Assembly (NCBI GenBank): GCA_009926865.1 | Contig: RFOD01000012.1 | Coordinates: 1 to 52,563 of the forward strand | Source of the DNA: Gammaproteobacteria bacterium | Lineage (GTDB): Bacteria; Pseudomonadota; Gammaproteobacteria; Steroidobacterales; Steroidobacteraceae | DNA: 52,563 bases | Reading direction: 5' to 3' | Shown here: positions 1 to 9,668 of the stretch, piece after piece | Layout of the letters: every line of letters starts with the position of its first letter | Numbering within the stretch: position 1 is the first letter of the stretch | The notes under the pieces: generated by a model | The model's database searches: none | What the model saw: only the letters and a program-made list of their open reading frames with translations | What the model was told of the DNA's origin: nothing | Position numbers and translations under genes: made by a program

Positions 1-1
1 C

Positions 2-340
2 TGCTCGGGAATCAGTGGCTTTGACGCTGGATTCGCCGTGCGGGAGCCCTCGACGTTGCTTGCTAACGGTCTGCAGATTTTCCCGGGTGGCGTTCCTTTG
101 TATCGTGGAAATACTTTGATCGGTGGCATTGGCGTCTCAGGCGATGGCGTAGATCAAGATGACATGGTGGCATTTTTAGGCGTTGCAACCGCTGAACTGG
201 GTAGCAATGGCCCTCAACATGCATCTGCTGAGCGCCGCGCTGATCAGCTCGAGCCATTCGGCTCTCGACTGCGCTATGTCAACTGCCCACAAAGCCCGTT
301 CCTCGACTCCAATGAACAGGAGCCCTGTCGTGGCTACTGA
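2..340 (+). CDS. GlcG/HbpS-like haem-binding protein, C-terminal part (partial)
   Basis: The reading frame is open from the left edge and ends at TGA 338–340, so only the last 112 residues are visible. The block with FPGGVPLYRG followed by GGIGVSGD is the hallmark of the GlcG/HbpS (DUF336) fold, known for haem binding or degradation and as a small-molecule domain. The tail, with two Cys (VNCPQSPF and EQEPCRG), extends past the core domain. It overlaps the next gene and heads a cytochrome operon, so a haem-related or cofactor role outside the cytoplasm is plausible but inferred. The N-terminus and any signal peptide lie outside the window. Confidence 0.72.
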   Translation, partial: CSGISGFDAGFAVREPSTLLANGLQIFPGGVPLYRGNTLIGGIGVSGDGVDQDDMVAFLGVATAELGSNGPQHASAERRADQLEPFGSRLRYVNCPQSPFLDSNEQEPCRGY

Positions 341-2129
341 GCGCGTTTCCGTTCTCACGATCAGCGTGCTCTCAGCGATCGCGTATGCGGAGACGCCGCC
401 CGCGCCACAACAGTCAGCCGATACGCTCGCGCCCTGCGTCACTGAGGAGCCTGCCGATCCTCGCCGGCGTAGCCCGGCGATTCCTGTCTTGACTTATACG
501 CCCGACCCCTGTGATCCGACTCGAGTGCGTGTCCCGCAGCTTAAGGAAATCGGACCCATTCAAGGCTTACCCGATCGCTGGCGCATCATAGAAGCCATCG
601 GGATCAAAGAAAATCTATGGGATCCCTATAGCGGACATAATGTTCTCAAAGGCGATCGCCCCTTATTTGGCGAAGATTGGTATGTGGCGCTAATCGGAAT
701 TTCCGATACGGTTTATGAGCCACGCGAGTTTCCTGTGCCGGTCGGTAATCCTGTTACCGCCCGTCCGGCCTCGTACGACACGATCGGCGATGGTCAACAA
801 ACCGTGCTGTCGCAAACATTTGCATTGGAGGCTGTGCTCTACAAGGGCAATACGGTCTTTAAGCCACCTGATTGGGAGTTCCGTTTTACACCGGCGATCA
901 ATGTCAGCTATGTGACCTTCGAAGAGCGCGGTGCGTTGAAATCGAATCCCGACTTTGGTCTCTCCCGAACTGAGGCCGTCGTTGGCATTCAGGCGGCTTT
1001 CGTGGACAAGCATTTGCGCAATGTTGGCGATCGGTACGACTTTGATAGCTTGCGCGTTGGAGTTCAGCCGTTCACCGCAGACTTCCGCGGCTTTTTGCTG
1101 AATGACGCGCTATTTGGAGTTCGGCTCTTCGGGATTCGCAACAATAACCGCGTTCAGTACAACCTCGGATGGTTTCAGCGGATCGAAAAGGACACCAATA
1201 GCGGGCTCAATAATCTGCTTGAGCGCGGAATGGGCGCCCTGCGTGATGATCATATCTTTGCGGCCAATATCTATTATCAAGATTGGCCGGTCTTAGGTTT
1301 TAACGTCCAAGGCACGGTGGTCCATAACCATAACCGTGAAGATCAAAAACTATTCTATGACGACAATGGCGTAATCCAGCGCCCCGCCTCGCTCGGCCTC
1401 GAACGACCGAACGCCTATGACGTGACTTATGTCGGTGGCTCCGGTGATGGTCGGATCGGTTGGCTTAACCTCTCAACTTCGGCGTATGTCGCAGTAGGAA
1501 AAGCAGATCGTGGCGCCTTCGTTGAGCGCAAGCAGGATGTCCAGGCCGGTTTCTTTGCAGCAGAGTTTTCGCGCGACTTTTCTTGGATTCGCCCTCGCCT
1601 ATCGGTCGCGTGGGCCTCGGGCGACCCTGATCCTTTTGATGGCAAAGCCGAAGGCTATGACGCCATTTTTGAAAATCCCTTGTTCGCCGGCGCCGACACG
1701 AGCTTTTGGATCCGCGAGCCCGTGCCTCTCATTGGCGGAGGTCGCGTTGCACTCTCTGGGCGTAACGGTCTTTTGAACTCATTGCGCTCATCCAAAGAGC
1801 AGGGACAATCCAATTTTGTCAATCCAGGCTTGTGGCTCATCGGTGTCGGGGCTGATTTTGATCTCACCCCTACGCTACGCGTGAGTGGCAACCTCAATTG
1901 GCTCGCCTTTGATGATACTGCAACGCTGGAGGTGGCGCGGGCGCAAGCACCGATCGACCGCGAAATCGGACTTGATGCGTCGATCGCACTCACCTGGCGC
2001 CCGCTCGCAATCCAAAATATTGTCGCCCGTCTATCGTTTGCAGCGCTGGAGCCGGGCGAGGGTTATCGCGATCTTTATCGTGACGATACGTCGTATGCCG
2101 TACTTGGCAATGTGGTCCTGACTTACTGA
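330..2129 (+). CDS. Outer-membrane beta-barrel (porin-like) protein of cytochrome operon
   Basis: About 599 residues. I chose GTG at 330 because AGGAG (318–322) sits 7 nt upstream; an in-frame ATG at 312 has no ribosome site. Either start gives a hydrophobic N-terminus ending in AIAYA, a likely signal peptide cleavage site. The mature part is rich in alternating polar/aromatic strands, Asn, Asp and Arg, and ends in a terminal Tyr (VVLTY), as outer-membrane barrels do. Size is similar to large porins that encase multihaem cytochromes (MtrB-type), but I see no family signature proving that. It overlaps the preceding gene by 11 nt and lies 15 nt before the decahaem cytochrome, implying co-expression. 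Barrel is well supported; function is inferred. Confidence 0.68.
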   Translation: MATERVSVLTISVLSAIAYAETPPAPQQSADTLAPCVTEEPADPRRRSPAIPVLTYTPDPCDPTRVRVPQLKEIGPIQGLPDRWRIIEAIGIKENLWDPYSGHNVLKGDRPLFGEDWYVALIGISDTVYEPREFPVPVGNPVTARPASYDTIGDGQQTVLSQTFALEAVLYKGNTVFKPPDWEFRFTPAINVSYVTFEERGALKSNPDFGLSRTEAVVGIQAAFVDKHLRNVGDRYDFDSLRVGVQPFTADFRGFLLNDALFGVRLFGIRNNNRVQYNLGWFQRIEKDTNSGLNNLLERGMGALRDDHIFAANIYYQDWPVLGFNVQGTVVHNHNREDQKLFYDDNGVIQRPASLGLERPNAYDVTYVGGSGDGRIGWLNLSTSAYVAVGKADRGAFVERKQDVQAGFFAAEFSRDFSWIRPRLSVAWASGDPDPFDGKAEGYDAIFENPLFAGADTSFWIREPVPLIGGGRVALSGRNGLLNSLRSSKEQGQSNFVNPGLWLIGVGADFDLTPTLRVSGNLNWLAFDDTATLEVARAQAPIDREIGLDASIALTWRPLAIQNIVARLSFAALEPGEGYRDLYRDDTSYAVLGNVVLTY

Positions 2130-2144
2130 AGTGTTTGCTACTCC

Positions 2145-5100
2145 ATGAAAAAACTTTGGACTTTGTTCCCGTTAGTCGTGGGCGCGGTGTTTTTACCGGG
2201 TGTCATCGATCGTGTGCAAACTGCAGAAACGGAAAAGGCGGTTGAGCGTATTTACGTCACCGCACCGCACGCACCCGCGCGGCAAACACCCCAAGCGGCT
2301 GATGCAAAAAGTGAAGGTTGCCTCGACTGTCACACTGCGACAGATCAACCGACCATGCATGCGAATCCGGGCGTGGTGCTGGGCTGCACCGACTGTCATG
2401 GAGGCGAGGCGACAGTACGTTGGTCAGGCGGTCACACCGATACCGATCGCTTGAGCGCCGACTACGCGAAAACGCGTGATACCGCACACGTTCTACCGCG
2501 CTACCCTGGTGCTTGGCACACGCCTTCGAGTGCCACCCCCGAGCGCACCTACGCGCTATTGAACAAAGAAGCGCCCGAATTCATTCGCTTCATCAACCCG
2601 GGCGACTATCGTATCGTGGAAGAAGCCTGCGGCGCCTGCCACGCCAAAACTATTGCCGATGCAAAACGTAGCCTGATGGCGACGTCGACCATGTTTTGGG
2701 GCGGAGCCGCTTACAACAACGGCTTGCTGCCCTATAAGCAATATATTTTGGGCGAGGGCTACACTCGCGATGGCAAAGCGGCTGTCATTGATGGCGCGCC
2801 CATTTCACCGGAAGATCAAAACCGGTTTGAGATCGTGCCGAGAATCTACCCGCTACCGCGCTGGGAAAACTTACCACCCGCCGATATTTTCCGCGTCTTT
2901 GAACGCGGCGGTCGCAACATCACCAATCTCTTCCCAGAGACGGGCTTACCAAATGTGCTGGGTCAGATCCAGCGACTGGAAGAACCCGGGCGCCCCGACA
3001 TCCGTCAAAGTAATCGCGGGCCAGGAACTGGTGCGCGCGTCGCCATTCCGGTACTCAACATCCACAAGACGCGTCTCAATGATCCTTTGATGTGGTTCAT
3101 GGGGACCAACGACAATCCAGGGGACTATCGCTCCTCCGGTTGCAGCAGTTGTCACGTGGTCTATGCCAATGATCGTGATCCGCGCCACTCAGGGCCTTAC
3201 GCGCAATTCGGTCATGACGGAAAAACACAAACGGTGGACCCCACGATCCCCAAAGATCGTAGTGGCCACCCGCTCAAGCATGCCTTTACGCGAGCGATTC
3301 CCACTAGCCAGTGCATGATTTGTCACATGCACCAGCCCAATATGTTCATCAACAGTTTCTTGGGTTACACGATGTGGGATTACGAATCTGACGCCGCGTC
3401 AATGTGGCCAAAAGAGCAACGCTTCCCAACCTCCGAAGAAATGCGCAAGGTCCTTGATCGCAACCCAGAAGGCGCCTCGCCGCGCGGTCTATGGGCGGAT
3501 GTCGAGTTTCTGAAGCAAGTCAGCGAAATGAATCCAACGCTGAAAGACACGCAGTTTGCTGACTACCACGGTCATGGTTGGAATTTCCGCGGCATTCATA
3601 AGCGAGATCGCGAGGGCAATTTGCTGGATGCCGAGGGCCAGTACATTGCGCCGGATGACCCTAAGAAATGGGATAAGGCGGTTCTGATGTCATCCATCCA
3701 CGTGGATGTTGGCATGCACTGCGTGGACTGCCACTTTGCGCAAGACTCACATGGCAACGGCCACCTGTACGGTTCGGTCGCGGCAGCGGTTGAGATCGAC
3801 TGCAAAGACTGCCATGGCACCTCAAACGCGGTCGCAAACTTGCGCACCTCGGGCCCTGCGGCCTCGATGGGGGCCACTCAACTTGGCACCATTCGTAATC
3901 CCGATGGACAGCTACGTTTCGAATGGAAGGGAGATGCCCTTATTCAGCGCTCGGCCGTCACGCCAAACCTCGAATGGGAGGTTTCACAAGTCAAACATAG
4001 CGTGACGCCAGGTCATGCCGAATACAACGAGAAGGCCGCTCGCGCCAAGCTCATGGGGAACGATCCCAATAGCCAAAAATGGGGAACCGATATCCCATGG
4101 GAAATGTTGGCGCACAACGACGACAAACTCGAGTGTTATGCCTGCCACACATCTTGGACCACAAGCTGCGGTGGCTGCCATCTGCCCATCGAAGCAAACT
4201 GGAAAACCGAAAGACATCGCTACGAAGGTGGCGAGACTCGCAACTACGCGACCTACAACCCTCAAGTCCTGCGCGAAGACATCTTCATGCTGGGTCTGCG
4301 CGGCCCGTCGGAGGGTGGCAAAGTCGCGCCGGTCCGCTCATCATCGGCGCTGATTCTATCTTCAAAGAATTCGAATCGAGAGATCATTTATCTTCAGCAA
4401 CCGCCTATTGCCGCATCAGGCTACAGCTCGCAGGCAATGAATGCGCACTACCCACACACCGAACGTAAAACGGAAACCAAAACTTGTAGCGATTGCCACT
4501 TGGCCGTCGAGGGCGACAACAACGCGATCGTCGCGCAAACGCTCGGTTACGGCACGCAATTCATTAACTTTGCGGGCTATAACGCTTGGGTTGGTACCGA
4601 AGAGGGCGTGACAGCGGTGACGGTCACCGAATATGACGAGCCCCAATCAGTAATCGGTAGCTACCTACATCGCTACGCGTATCCAAAATGGTACGAGGAG
4701 CACCAGGCGCGTGACCGACGCTTACCTCAAGCGCATTCGCTCAAAGGTGATATCTCGCGCTGCGTACAGATGCGTGGAGAGTATGTGTTTATTGCCGAAG
4801 GTAAAGGCGGTATGCACGTGATTGACGCTGCGAGTGTCGCCAATAAAGGCTACAGCCAAAAGATCATCAGTGCGCCCTTCTCTCCACTGGGACAAGACAC
4901 GCGAGTAGAGAGTCGCAATGCCACCTGTGTCGCGCTCGCCACCACCCAGCCTGTGCATCCGCCGCGTAATGAAGGAGAACTGATGCGCGAGGTCAATCTC
5001 GAGCAGCCGTTCCTACCGATCTACAACTATGCACTCGTCACCGATGCCGAAGAAGGTTTGATCCTGATCGATGTCAACACCTTGGCAGATGGCGAGTTCC

Positions 5101-5885
5101 GCAATAATTTCCTTGAGCGAGCGTTGACCTGGAATCCAAACGGCGTTCTGAACGGAGCGCGCCACCTCGTGATCGCGGGCAATGTGACCTATGTCGCGAC
5201 ACCTGAGTCGGTCGTGGTACTGGATCTGTCTCAGCCACTGCAACCCAAAGTGCTCGCTAAGGTCAAGGTGGATGATCCGCGGGCGCTGGCCGTCCAGTTT
5301 CGTTATCTCTTTGTCACGACCGCGCGTGGCCTAGAAGTCATCGATATCACCTGGCCGGATCAAGCCAAACTCGTGCCCGGTGCACGAGTACCCTTACCAG
5401 CTGCCCGCGGTTTCATGATTGCTCGTACGTACGCTTACGTCGCCAATGGCGCAGACGGTATGGCGATCATTGATGTCAAACGACCGGAGAGGCCGCGTCT
5501 CTTCCAAAACTTCTCAGCTGACGGGCAAATCAAAGATGCGCGTGACATCATGATCGCTTCGACCAATGCCTCGTTGTTTGCCTACGTGGCGGATGGCATC
5601 GGCGGACTCAAAGTCGTGCAGTTAACCGCACCAGATACCCAACCGAATTTCTATGGCTTCAGCCCTGAGCCGCGACCACAACTGATTGCACACCGCGAGA
5701 CACCGGGGCCGGCTCTATCTTTGTCGCGTCCGCTTGAAAGAGATCGAGCGGTCGATGAAAGCGGCGGCCAAGTTGCCGTCTTTGGTCGACGAGGCTCGCG
5801 ACCACTCAATCTGACCGAGATGCAAAAACTGTATCTCAATAAAGAGGGGAAACCCTGGTTCGTCAAAGACGAGGTGACTCAATGA
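2145..5885 (+). CDS. Secreted decahaem cytochrome c with C-terminal LVIVD beta-propeller
   Basis: 1246 residues with a signal peptide (MKKLWTLFPL then a hydrophobic stretch, cleavage near residue 27). Ten CXXCH haem c sites begin at residues 59, 81, 162, 333, 390, 526, 553, 664, 675 and 781. From about residue 865 to 1185 the protein changes to repeats of the LVIVD type (for example AYVANGADGMAIIDV and AYVADGIGGLKVV), expected to form a beta-propeller. It should act in the periplasm or at the cell surface as an electron-transfer protein; the propeller may bind a partner or substrate. ATG 2145 is 15 nt after the barrel gene, and its end overlaps the next cytochrome by 4 nt. The electron donor and acceptor cannot be read from sequence. 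Confidence 0.88.
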   Translation: MKKLWTLFPLVVGAVFLPGVIDRVQTAETEKAVERIYVTAPHAPARQTPQAADAKSEGCLDCHTATDQPTMHANPGVVLGCTDCHGGEATVRWSGGHTDTDRLSADYAKTRDTAHVLPRYPGAWHTPSSATPERTYALLNKEAPEFIRFINPGDYRIVEEACGACHAKTIADAKRSLMATSTMFWGGAAYNNGLLPYKQYILGEGYTRDGKAAVIDGAPISPEDQNRFEIVPRIYPLPRWENLPPADIFRVFERGGRNITNLFPETGLPNVLGQIQRLEEPGRPDIRQSNRGPGTGARVAIPVLNIHKTRLNDPLMWFMGTNDNPGDYRSSGCSSCHVVYANDRDPRHSGPYAQFGHDGKTQTVDPTIPKDRSGHPLKHAFTRAIPTSQCMICHMHQPNMFINSFLGYTMWDYESDAASMWPKEQRFPTSEEMRKVLDRNPEGASPRGLWADVEFLKQVSEMNPTLKDTQFADYHGHGWNFRGIHKRDREGNLLDAEGQYIAPDDPKKWDKAVLMSSIHVDVGMHCVDCHFAQDSHGNGHLYGSVAAAVEIDCKDCHGTSNAVANLRTSGPAASMGATQLGTIRNPDGQLRFEWKGDALIQRSAVTPNLEWEVSQVKHSVTPGHAEYNEKAARAKLMGNDPNSQKWGTDIPWEMLAHNDDKLECYACHTSWTTSCGGCHLPIEANWKTERHRYEGGETRNYATYNPQVLREDIFMLGLRGPSEGGKVAPVRSSSALILSSKNSNREIIYLQQPPIAASGYSSQAMNAHYPHTERKTETKTCSDCHLAVEGDNNAIVAQTLGYGTQFINFAGYNAWVGTEEGVTAVTVTEYDEPQSVIGSYLHRYAYPKWYEEHQARDRRLPQAHSLKGDISRCVQMRGEYVFIAEGKGGMHVIDAASVANKGYSQKIISAPFSPLGQDTRVESRNATCVALATTQPVHPPRNEGELMREVNLEQPFLPIYNYALVTDAEEGLILIDVNTLADGEFRNNFLERALTWNPNGVLNGARHLVIAGNVTYVATPESVVVLDLSQPLQPKVLAKVKVDDPRALAVQFRYLFVTTARGLEVIDITWPDQAKLVPGARVPLPAARGFMIARTYAYVANGADGMAIIDVKRPERPRLFQNFSADGQIKDARDIMIASTNASLFAYVADGIGGLKVVQLTAPDTQPNFYGFSPEPRPQLIAHRETPGPALSLSRPLERDRAVDESGGQVAVFGRRGSRPLNLTEMQKLYLNKEGKPWFVKDEVTQ

Positions 5886-7228
5886 ACCGCTTGACTGCCG
5901 GCTTGCAGCGTACGAGCCGCTGGCTGCTATGCCTCGCACCGACCTTGGTGCTCGCCAATGATGTTTCGTCCGGTCAAATGCCAAAGGACGATGCCCACAT
6001 GGGTGTCGCAACCTGTGCATCCTCTCTGTGTCATGGTTCATCTAAACCGCTTGAAGCTTCACCCGTACTGCAAAATGAGTACGTCACCTGGTCGCAGTTT
6101 GATCCGCATTCTGGCGCTTACCGGATATTGTTGAACGCAGAATCTAAAGCGATTGCGGAGCGTATGGGCCTGGGCCCCGCGCATGAAGCGCCTGCCTGTT
6201 TGACCTGCCATGCCGAAGTCGTTCCAGCAGCCGAACGCGGCCCGCGGTTTCAAACGACGGACGGAATTGGCTGTGAGAGCTGTCACGGCGGTGCTGAGCG
6301 CTGGTTGTCCACGCATTATCAGACGCCACAAATCAGCCGAGCCGATAACTTGTTGCGAGGTCTCGTTGCCCTCGAGCGCGCCGAAGTGCGTGCCGAAACC
6401 TGCACCGGCTGTCATGTCGGCGCCAATGATAAGTTTGCCAATCACCGAATGATGGCGGCAGGCCATCCGCGATTGGTGTTTGAACTCGACACCTACACCG
6501 AGTTATGGCGTACGAGTGGCGGCCGTCAGCACTATCGAAAAGATGCCGACTACAGTGAGCGGAAATCTTTGCCTGCGTCGGTCAATGTGTGGACGGTAGG
6601 ACTCATTGAAGCGGCGCGCCAACAGGTCGTACTCGCGGGGAAGCATGCCGGGCCGGTTGCAGACTTTGCCATCTACGCCTGCCACTCCTGTCATCGGGAT
6701 GTTCGGGTGGACGCGTTTGGAGGGGGCCAACCGAGCGCGCGGGCGCCCGGCAGTCTTAAAGCTCTCGACACAACACCCGGTGATCTTCGTTTACAAGATA
6801 GTCACGCCCGTACGCTATTGGTGGTAGCCGACACGCTCGCACTACCCGGCCGCGAGAAATTAGCCCTTTCTTTGGGCGCGCTGCAGCAGGCCGTGAATCG
6901 GAACCCTGCGGCGATTGGCGCGCTCGCATCACAGCTGCAACAACAGTTGACCGATCTCGGCGCAGTACTCGCCGCCCACCCATGGAATAGCACCGACAAA
7001 CGCCGAGTGCTCGAAGCCATGGTCAGCGCCGCACGCGGTGGCGCTTATCCTGACCCAGCGAGCGCCGAGCAAGTCGCCATGGGCCTCGTCGTCTTACTTG
7101 CCGGGCTCGACCTTGATCGCGACCGCCGCGCCGAGATCGACGCTCTCTTTACGGCGTTACAAGATGATCGAAGCTATGACGGCAAGCGCTTCAAGTCGAT
7201 TCTGGAGCGGACTGCCCTCGGCCGATAA
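5882..7228 (+). CDS. Multihaem cytochrome c, c554-like
   Basis: 448 residues with an N-terminal hydrophobic signal segment (residues 12–26). Four CXXCH sites start at residues 106, 131, 174 and 267. A CX4CH motif (CASSLCH, residues 45–51) is typical of the cytochrome c554/multihaem family and probably binds a fifth haem. Additional His residues (HRMMAAGHPR, 188–197) could be distal ligands. The C-terminal 150 residues are helical without haem sites. It starts in an ATGA overlap with the decahaem gene, so the two are translationally coupled; it is the natural periplasmic electron carrier of the set. The 3' end overlaps the convergent permease gene by 38 nt. Confidence 0.85.
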   Translation: MNRLTAGLQRTSRWLLCLAPTLVLANDVSSGQMPKDDAHMGVATCASSLCHGSSKPLEASPVLQNEYVTWSQFDPHSGAYRILLNAESKAIAERMGLGPAHEAPACLTCHAEVVPAAERGPRFQTTDGIGCESCHGGAERWLSTHYQTPQISRADNLLRGLVALERAEVRAETCTGCHVGANDKFANHRMMAAGHPRLVFELDTYTELWRTSGGRQHYRKDADYSERKSLPASVNVWTVGLIEAARQQVVLAGKHAGPVADFAIYACHSCHRDVRVDAFGGGQPSARAPGSLKALDTTPGDLRLQDSHARTLLVVADTLALPGREKLALSLGALQQAVNRNPAAIGALASQLQQQLTDLGAVLAAHPWNSTDKRRVLEAMVSAARGGAYPDPASAEQVAMGLVVLLAGLDLDRDRRAEIDALFTALQDDRSYDGKRFKSILERTALGR

Positions 7229-8522
7229 TGGCTCGCAAGACCACATAGATACCGAGAGAAGCAAATAGCCCCAACAGCGAGGGTGCCAAATCGATCGCGA
7301 TGGGGAACCCCGCTTTACCATTGAAGGCGGCAAGTACAGCGCCACCGGCGAAAGCGAGTAAAGCTGCCCAATTCAGCGATGACTGGCGAGCAAATTCTTT
7401 GGGTCGTCGCTGAAATAGGTAATATTCGGCGATCACTGGACCGACGATGGGCGGTACAACCGTTGCCAGCAAGTCGATCCAGCCCAAAAACATCTGATAG
7501 ATCCCAAGGCCCAGTACTGTTCCCAGCAAACCGCAGATCACGATCGTGACGCGCTTAGGTTTACGAAACAAACTCGCGGTCTGCACGCTTGGCAAATAGA
7601 GGTTGGTATCTCCGGTCGTCCATAACGCTAAGGTCATACCGACCAATCCAAAGATTGCAGCAAAACCCGACAAGGTCGCCATATAGGCAGTGAAATCGGG
7701 CGTACCGCTACCCACTGCGCCGAGCGCCCCGACCAAATGTAAAAACAACTGATCGACGACCAACACCACAAAAGGAATACCCATGGCGATCCAGAAGCTG
7801 CGCGCGAAACGCACGTATTCCGCCATCACTACTGCACCGACGATCCAAGCGCCAACCACGATATTAATCGCCTGTAGACCGGTAAGTGGCGCCGCAGCGA
7901 CTTTTTCAGCCGACAAGGTTTGCACCGCGGCCAAGCCGCCTGCACGATCAATATTGATCCACGCCGCATAAAGCCCAACGAGCACCAAGCCGATCATGGC
8001 AGGGATACCCACCCGTTCCAAACCTTTGACGCCAAAGAGCGTCGTACCGGTGTATAGAAGACCCGCAAAAATCGCGACGCCATAGTAAAGCGCCGTCCCT
8101 GGGGCTTGGGTCCAAATCTGCGCGAAAGCGCCCACCACAATGCCCTGCCAACCAATAGTTAATAAGGCAATGAAAATGACTGGTAGGTAAGCCCCCCACT
8201 CACCGTAAACAGCGCGGAAAATTAGCGTGCTGTTACAACCTGTACGCCAAGCCATATAGCCGACGAGTGCACCGATCAAAAAATTAATGGCGCTACCGAG
8301 AAGTGAGTACCAGATGAGATCGCCCCACAAGGTCACCCCTGAGCCCAGTGCGCCACCGGCTAACAATCCGGTGATCAAAAATCCCCAACCGAACGCAAGA
8401 GCCAGTAAGGGCCCGCCGGCGCGACGCTGTTCCGGCTTGAGAGGCGTGAGTGGATTATCGTCGCTAGCCATCTCTTGCTGCGGATCCAAATTCCACCAGC
8501 GTTTGAAATTGAAAGACGCCAT
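7191..8522 (-). CDS. NCS1-family nucleobase permease (CodB-like)
   Basis: 443 residues with about 12 predicted membrane segments. The N-terminal region (PLTPLKPEQRRAGG followed by LAFGWGF) and the segment AWRTGCNSTLIFRAVYG match the nucleobase:cation symporter-1 family, cytosine/purine branch. ATG at 8522 is preceded by GGGGAGG. It should import a nucleobase or related heterocycle with H+ or Na+; the substrate is not predictable. No deaminase or catabolic gene lies beside it. Its end overlaps the convergent cytochrome gene by 38 nt. Confidence 0.85.
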   Translation of the reverse strand: MASFNFKRWWNLDPQQEMASDDNPLTPLKPEQRRAGGPLLALAFGWGFLITGLLAGGALGSGVTLWGDLIWYSLLGSAINFLIGALVGYMAWRTGCNSTLIFRAVYGEWGAYLPVIFIALLTIGWQGIVVGAFAQIWTQAPGTALYYGVAIFAGLLYTGTTLFGVKGLERVGIPAMIGLVLVGLYAAWINIDRAGGLAAVQTLSAEKVAAAPLTGLQAINIVVGAWIVGAVVMAEYVRFARSFWIAMGIPFVVLVVDQLFLHLVGALGAVGSGTPDFTAYMATLSGFAAIFGLVGMTLALWTTGDTNLYLPSVQTASLFRKPKRVTIVICGLLGTVLGLGIYQMFLGWIDLLATVVPPIVGPVIAEYYLFQRRPKEFARQSSLNWAALLAFAGGAVLAAFNGKAGFPIAIDLAPSLLGLFASLGIYVVLRAIIGRGQSAPEST

Positions 8523-8597
8523 CACCCACCTCCCCTCATGAGACGATTGTCTTAGAGTCCACTTTTATTTTGATCGTATACTCACTCTGCGTCAGCG

Positions 8598-9668
8598 CTA
8601 ACGGGCACCCGCCTCGAGTGCTTGTTGCCAAGCCAACCTTGCGAGTTCCGGAAACACCTCGATCCGTTGTGCAGCTTGCGCCGAAGCAGCGCTACCTCGC
8701 AAGACACGACCCTTGATGCCATGAAAGATGGCCGCCAGCCGGAAAAAATTAAAGGCCACGAAGAAGGCGTAATGCTCGATCTCTGAACGCCCCGTACGTC
8801 GGCAGTAAGCCGCAACATAATCGCGTTCGGACGGTATATTCCATTCAGCGAGCGGCACACCCGCTAAACCCGCCACAACATCCGCCGGCATGCGATACAT
8901 CATCGCGTGATAGGCAAAGTCAGCTAAAGGATGCCCAAGCGTTGACAGCTCCCAGTCGAGTACCGCCAACACGCGCGGTTCGGTGGGATGGAAAATCATG
9001 TTGTCGCAGCGAAAATCACCATGAATCACTGAGACTTCACCGTCGTCAGCTGGTAAGGCGTCAGGCAGCCATTCGATCAAGCGATCCATGTGTGGATCGC
9101 GCCCGGCGACCGTATCTTCAAGGTATTGTCGGCTCCATCGTGAAATCTGACGCGCAAGATAATTACCAGGATTTCCGTAATCGCCCAATCCGCAGGCCAC
9201 TGGGTCAATGGCGTGTAACTGAGCAAGCGTTGCATTCATTGAATCAAAGTATTTTGGGCGCTCTGATTTCTCTACGTCTGGAAATCGAGCATCCCAAAAA
9301 ATCCGTCCCTGTACATGCTCCAGTACCGCAAACCAACTGCCGATGACCTCGTCATCCGTACATAAGCCATAGACCTTCGGCACAGGAAACTCTTGTGGAC
9401 CGAGTGCCGCCATGACTCGGGCTTCACGGTCGACTGCATGCGCCCCTTTTAATATTTGACCAGGGGGTTTTCGACGTAGTACGTAATGACGATTTGGCGT
9501 GAGCAGTTTAAAAGTGGGGTTCGACTGCCCGCCTTTAAATTGCTCAATAGTCAAGGGTCCGACGAATCCATCGACATGCTCACTCATCCAACGAGTTAGC
9601 GCCGCCTCGTCGATTTCGAAGCCCGCCCGAACAGGCGTTGTCCCAATATTATTTGATGTGTCCGTCAC
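8598..9668 (-). CDS. APH-family phosphotransferase (ACAD10/11-type kinase-like)
   Basis: 356 residues. An aminoglycoside-phosphotransferase/choline-kinase fold is shown by the Gly-rich segment KGGQSNPTF, the catalytic loop VIHGDFRCDN and the metal-binding DWELSTLGHP. This subfamily is usually next to or fused with acyl-CoA dehydrogenases; in mammals the ACAD10/ACAD11 kinase domain phosphorylates 4-hydroxyacyl-CoA so that it can enter beta-oxidation. Here the dehydrogenase is the first gene of the same operon, supporting that role over antibiotic resistance. GTG at 9668 overlaps the TAG of the preceding gene by one base; upstream in-frame codons would lie inside that gene. Confidence 0.82.
   Translation of the reverse strand: MTDTSNNIGTTPVRAGFEIDEAALTRWMSEHVDGFVGPLTIEQFKGGQSNPTFKLLTPNRHYVLRRKPPGQILKGAHAVDREARVMAALGPQEFPVPKVYGLCTDDEVIGSWFAVLEHVQGRIFWDARFPDVEKSERPKYFDSMNATLAQLHAIDPVACGLGDYGNPGNYLARQISRWSRQYLEDTVAGRDPHMDRLIEWLPDALPADDGEVSVIHGDFRCDNMIFHPTEPRVLAVLDWELSTLGHPLADFAYHAMMYRMPADVVAGLAGVPLAEWNIPSERDYVAAYCRRTGRSEIEHYAFFVAFNFFRLAAIFHGIKGRVLRGSAASAQAAQRIEVFPELARLAWQQALEAGAR

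Noticed and set aside
8598-9668. Antibiotic-resistance aminoglycoside kinase
   Set aside because: The fold is shared, but the operon with an acyl-CoA dehydrogenase fits the ACAD10/11 kinase group better.
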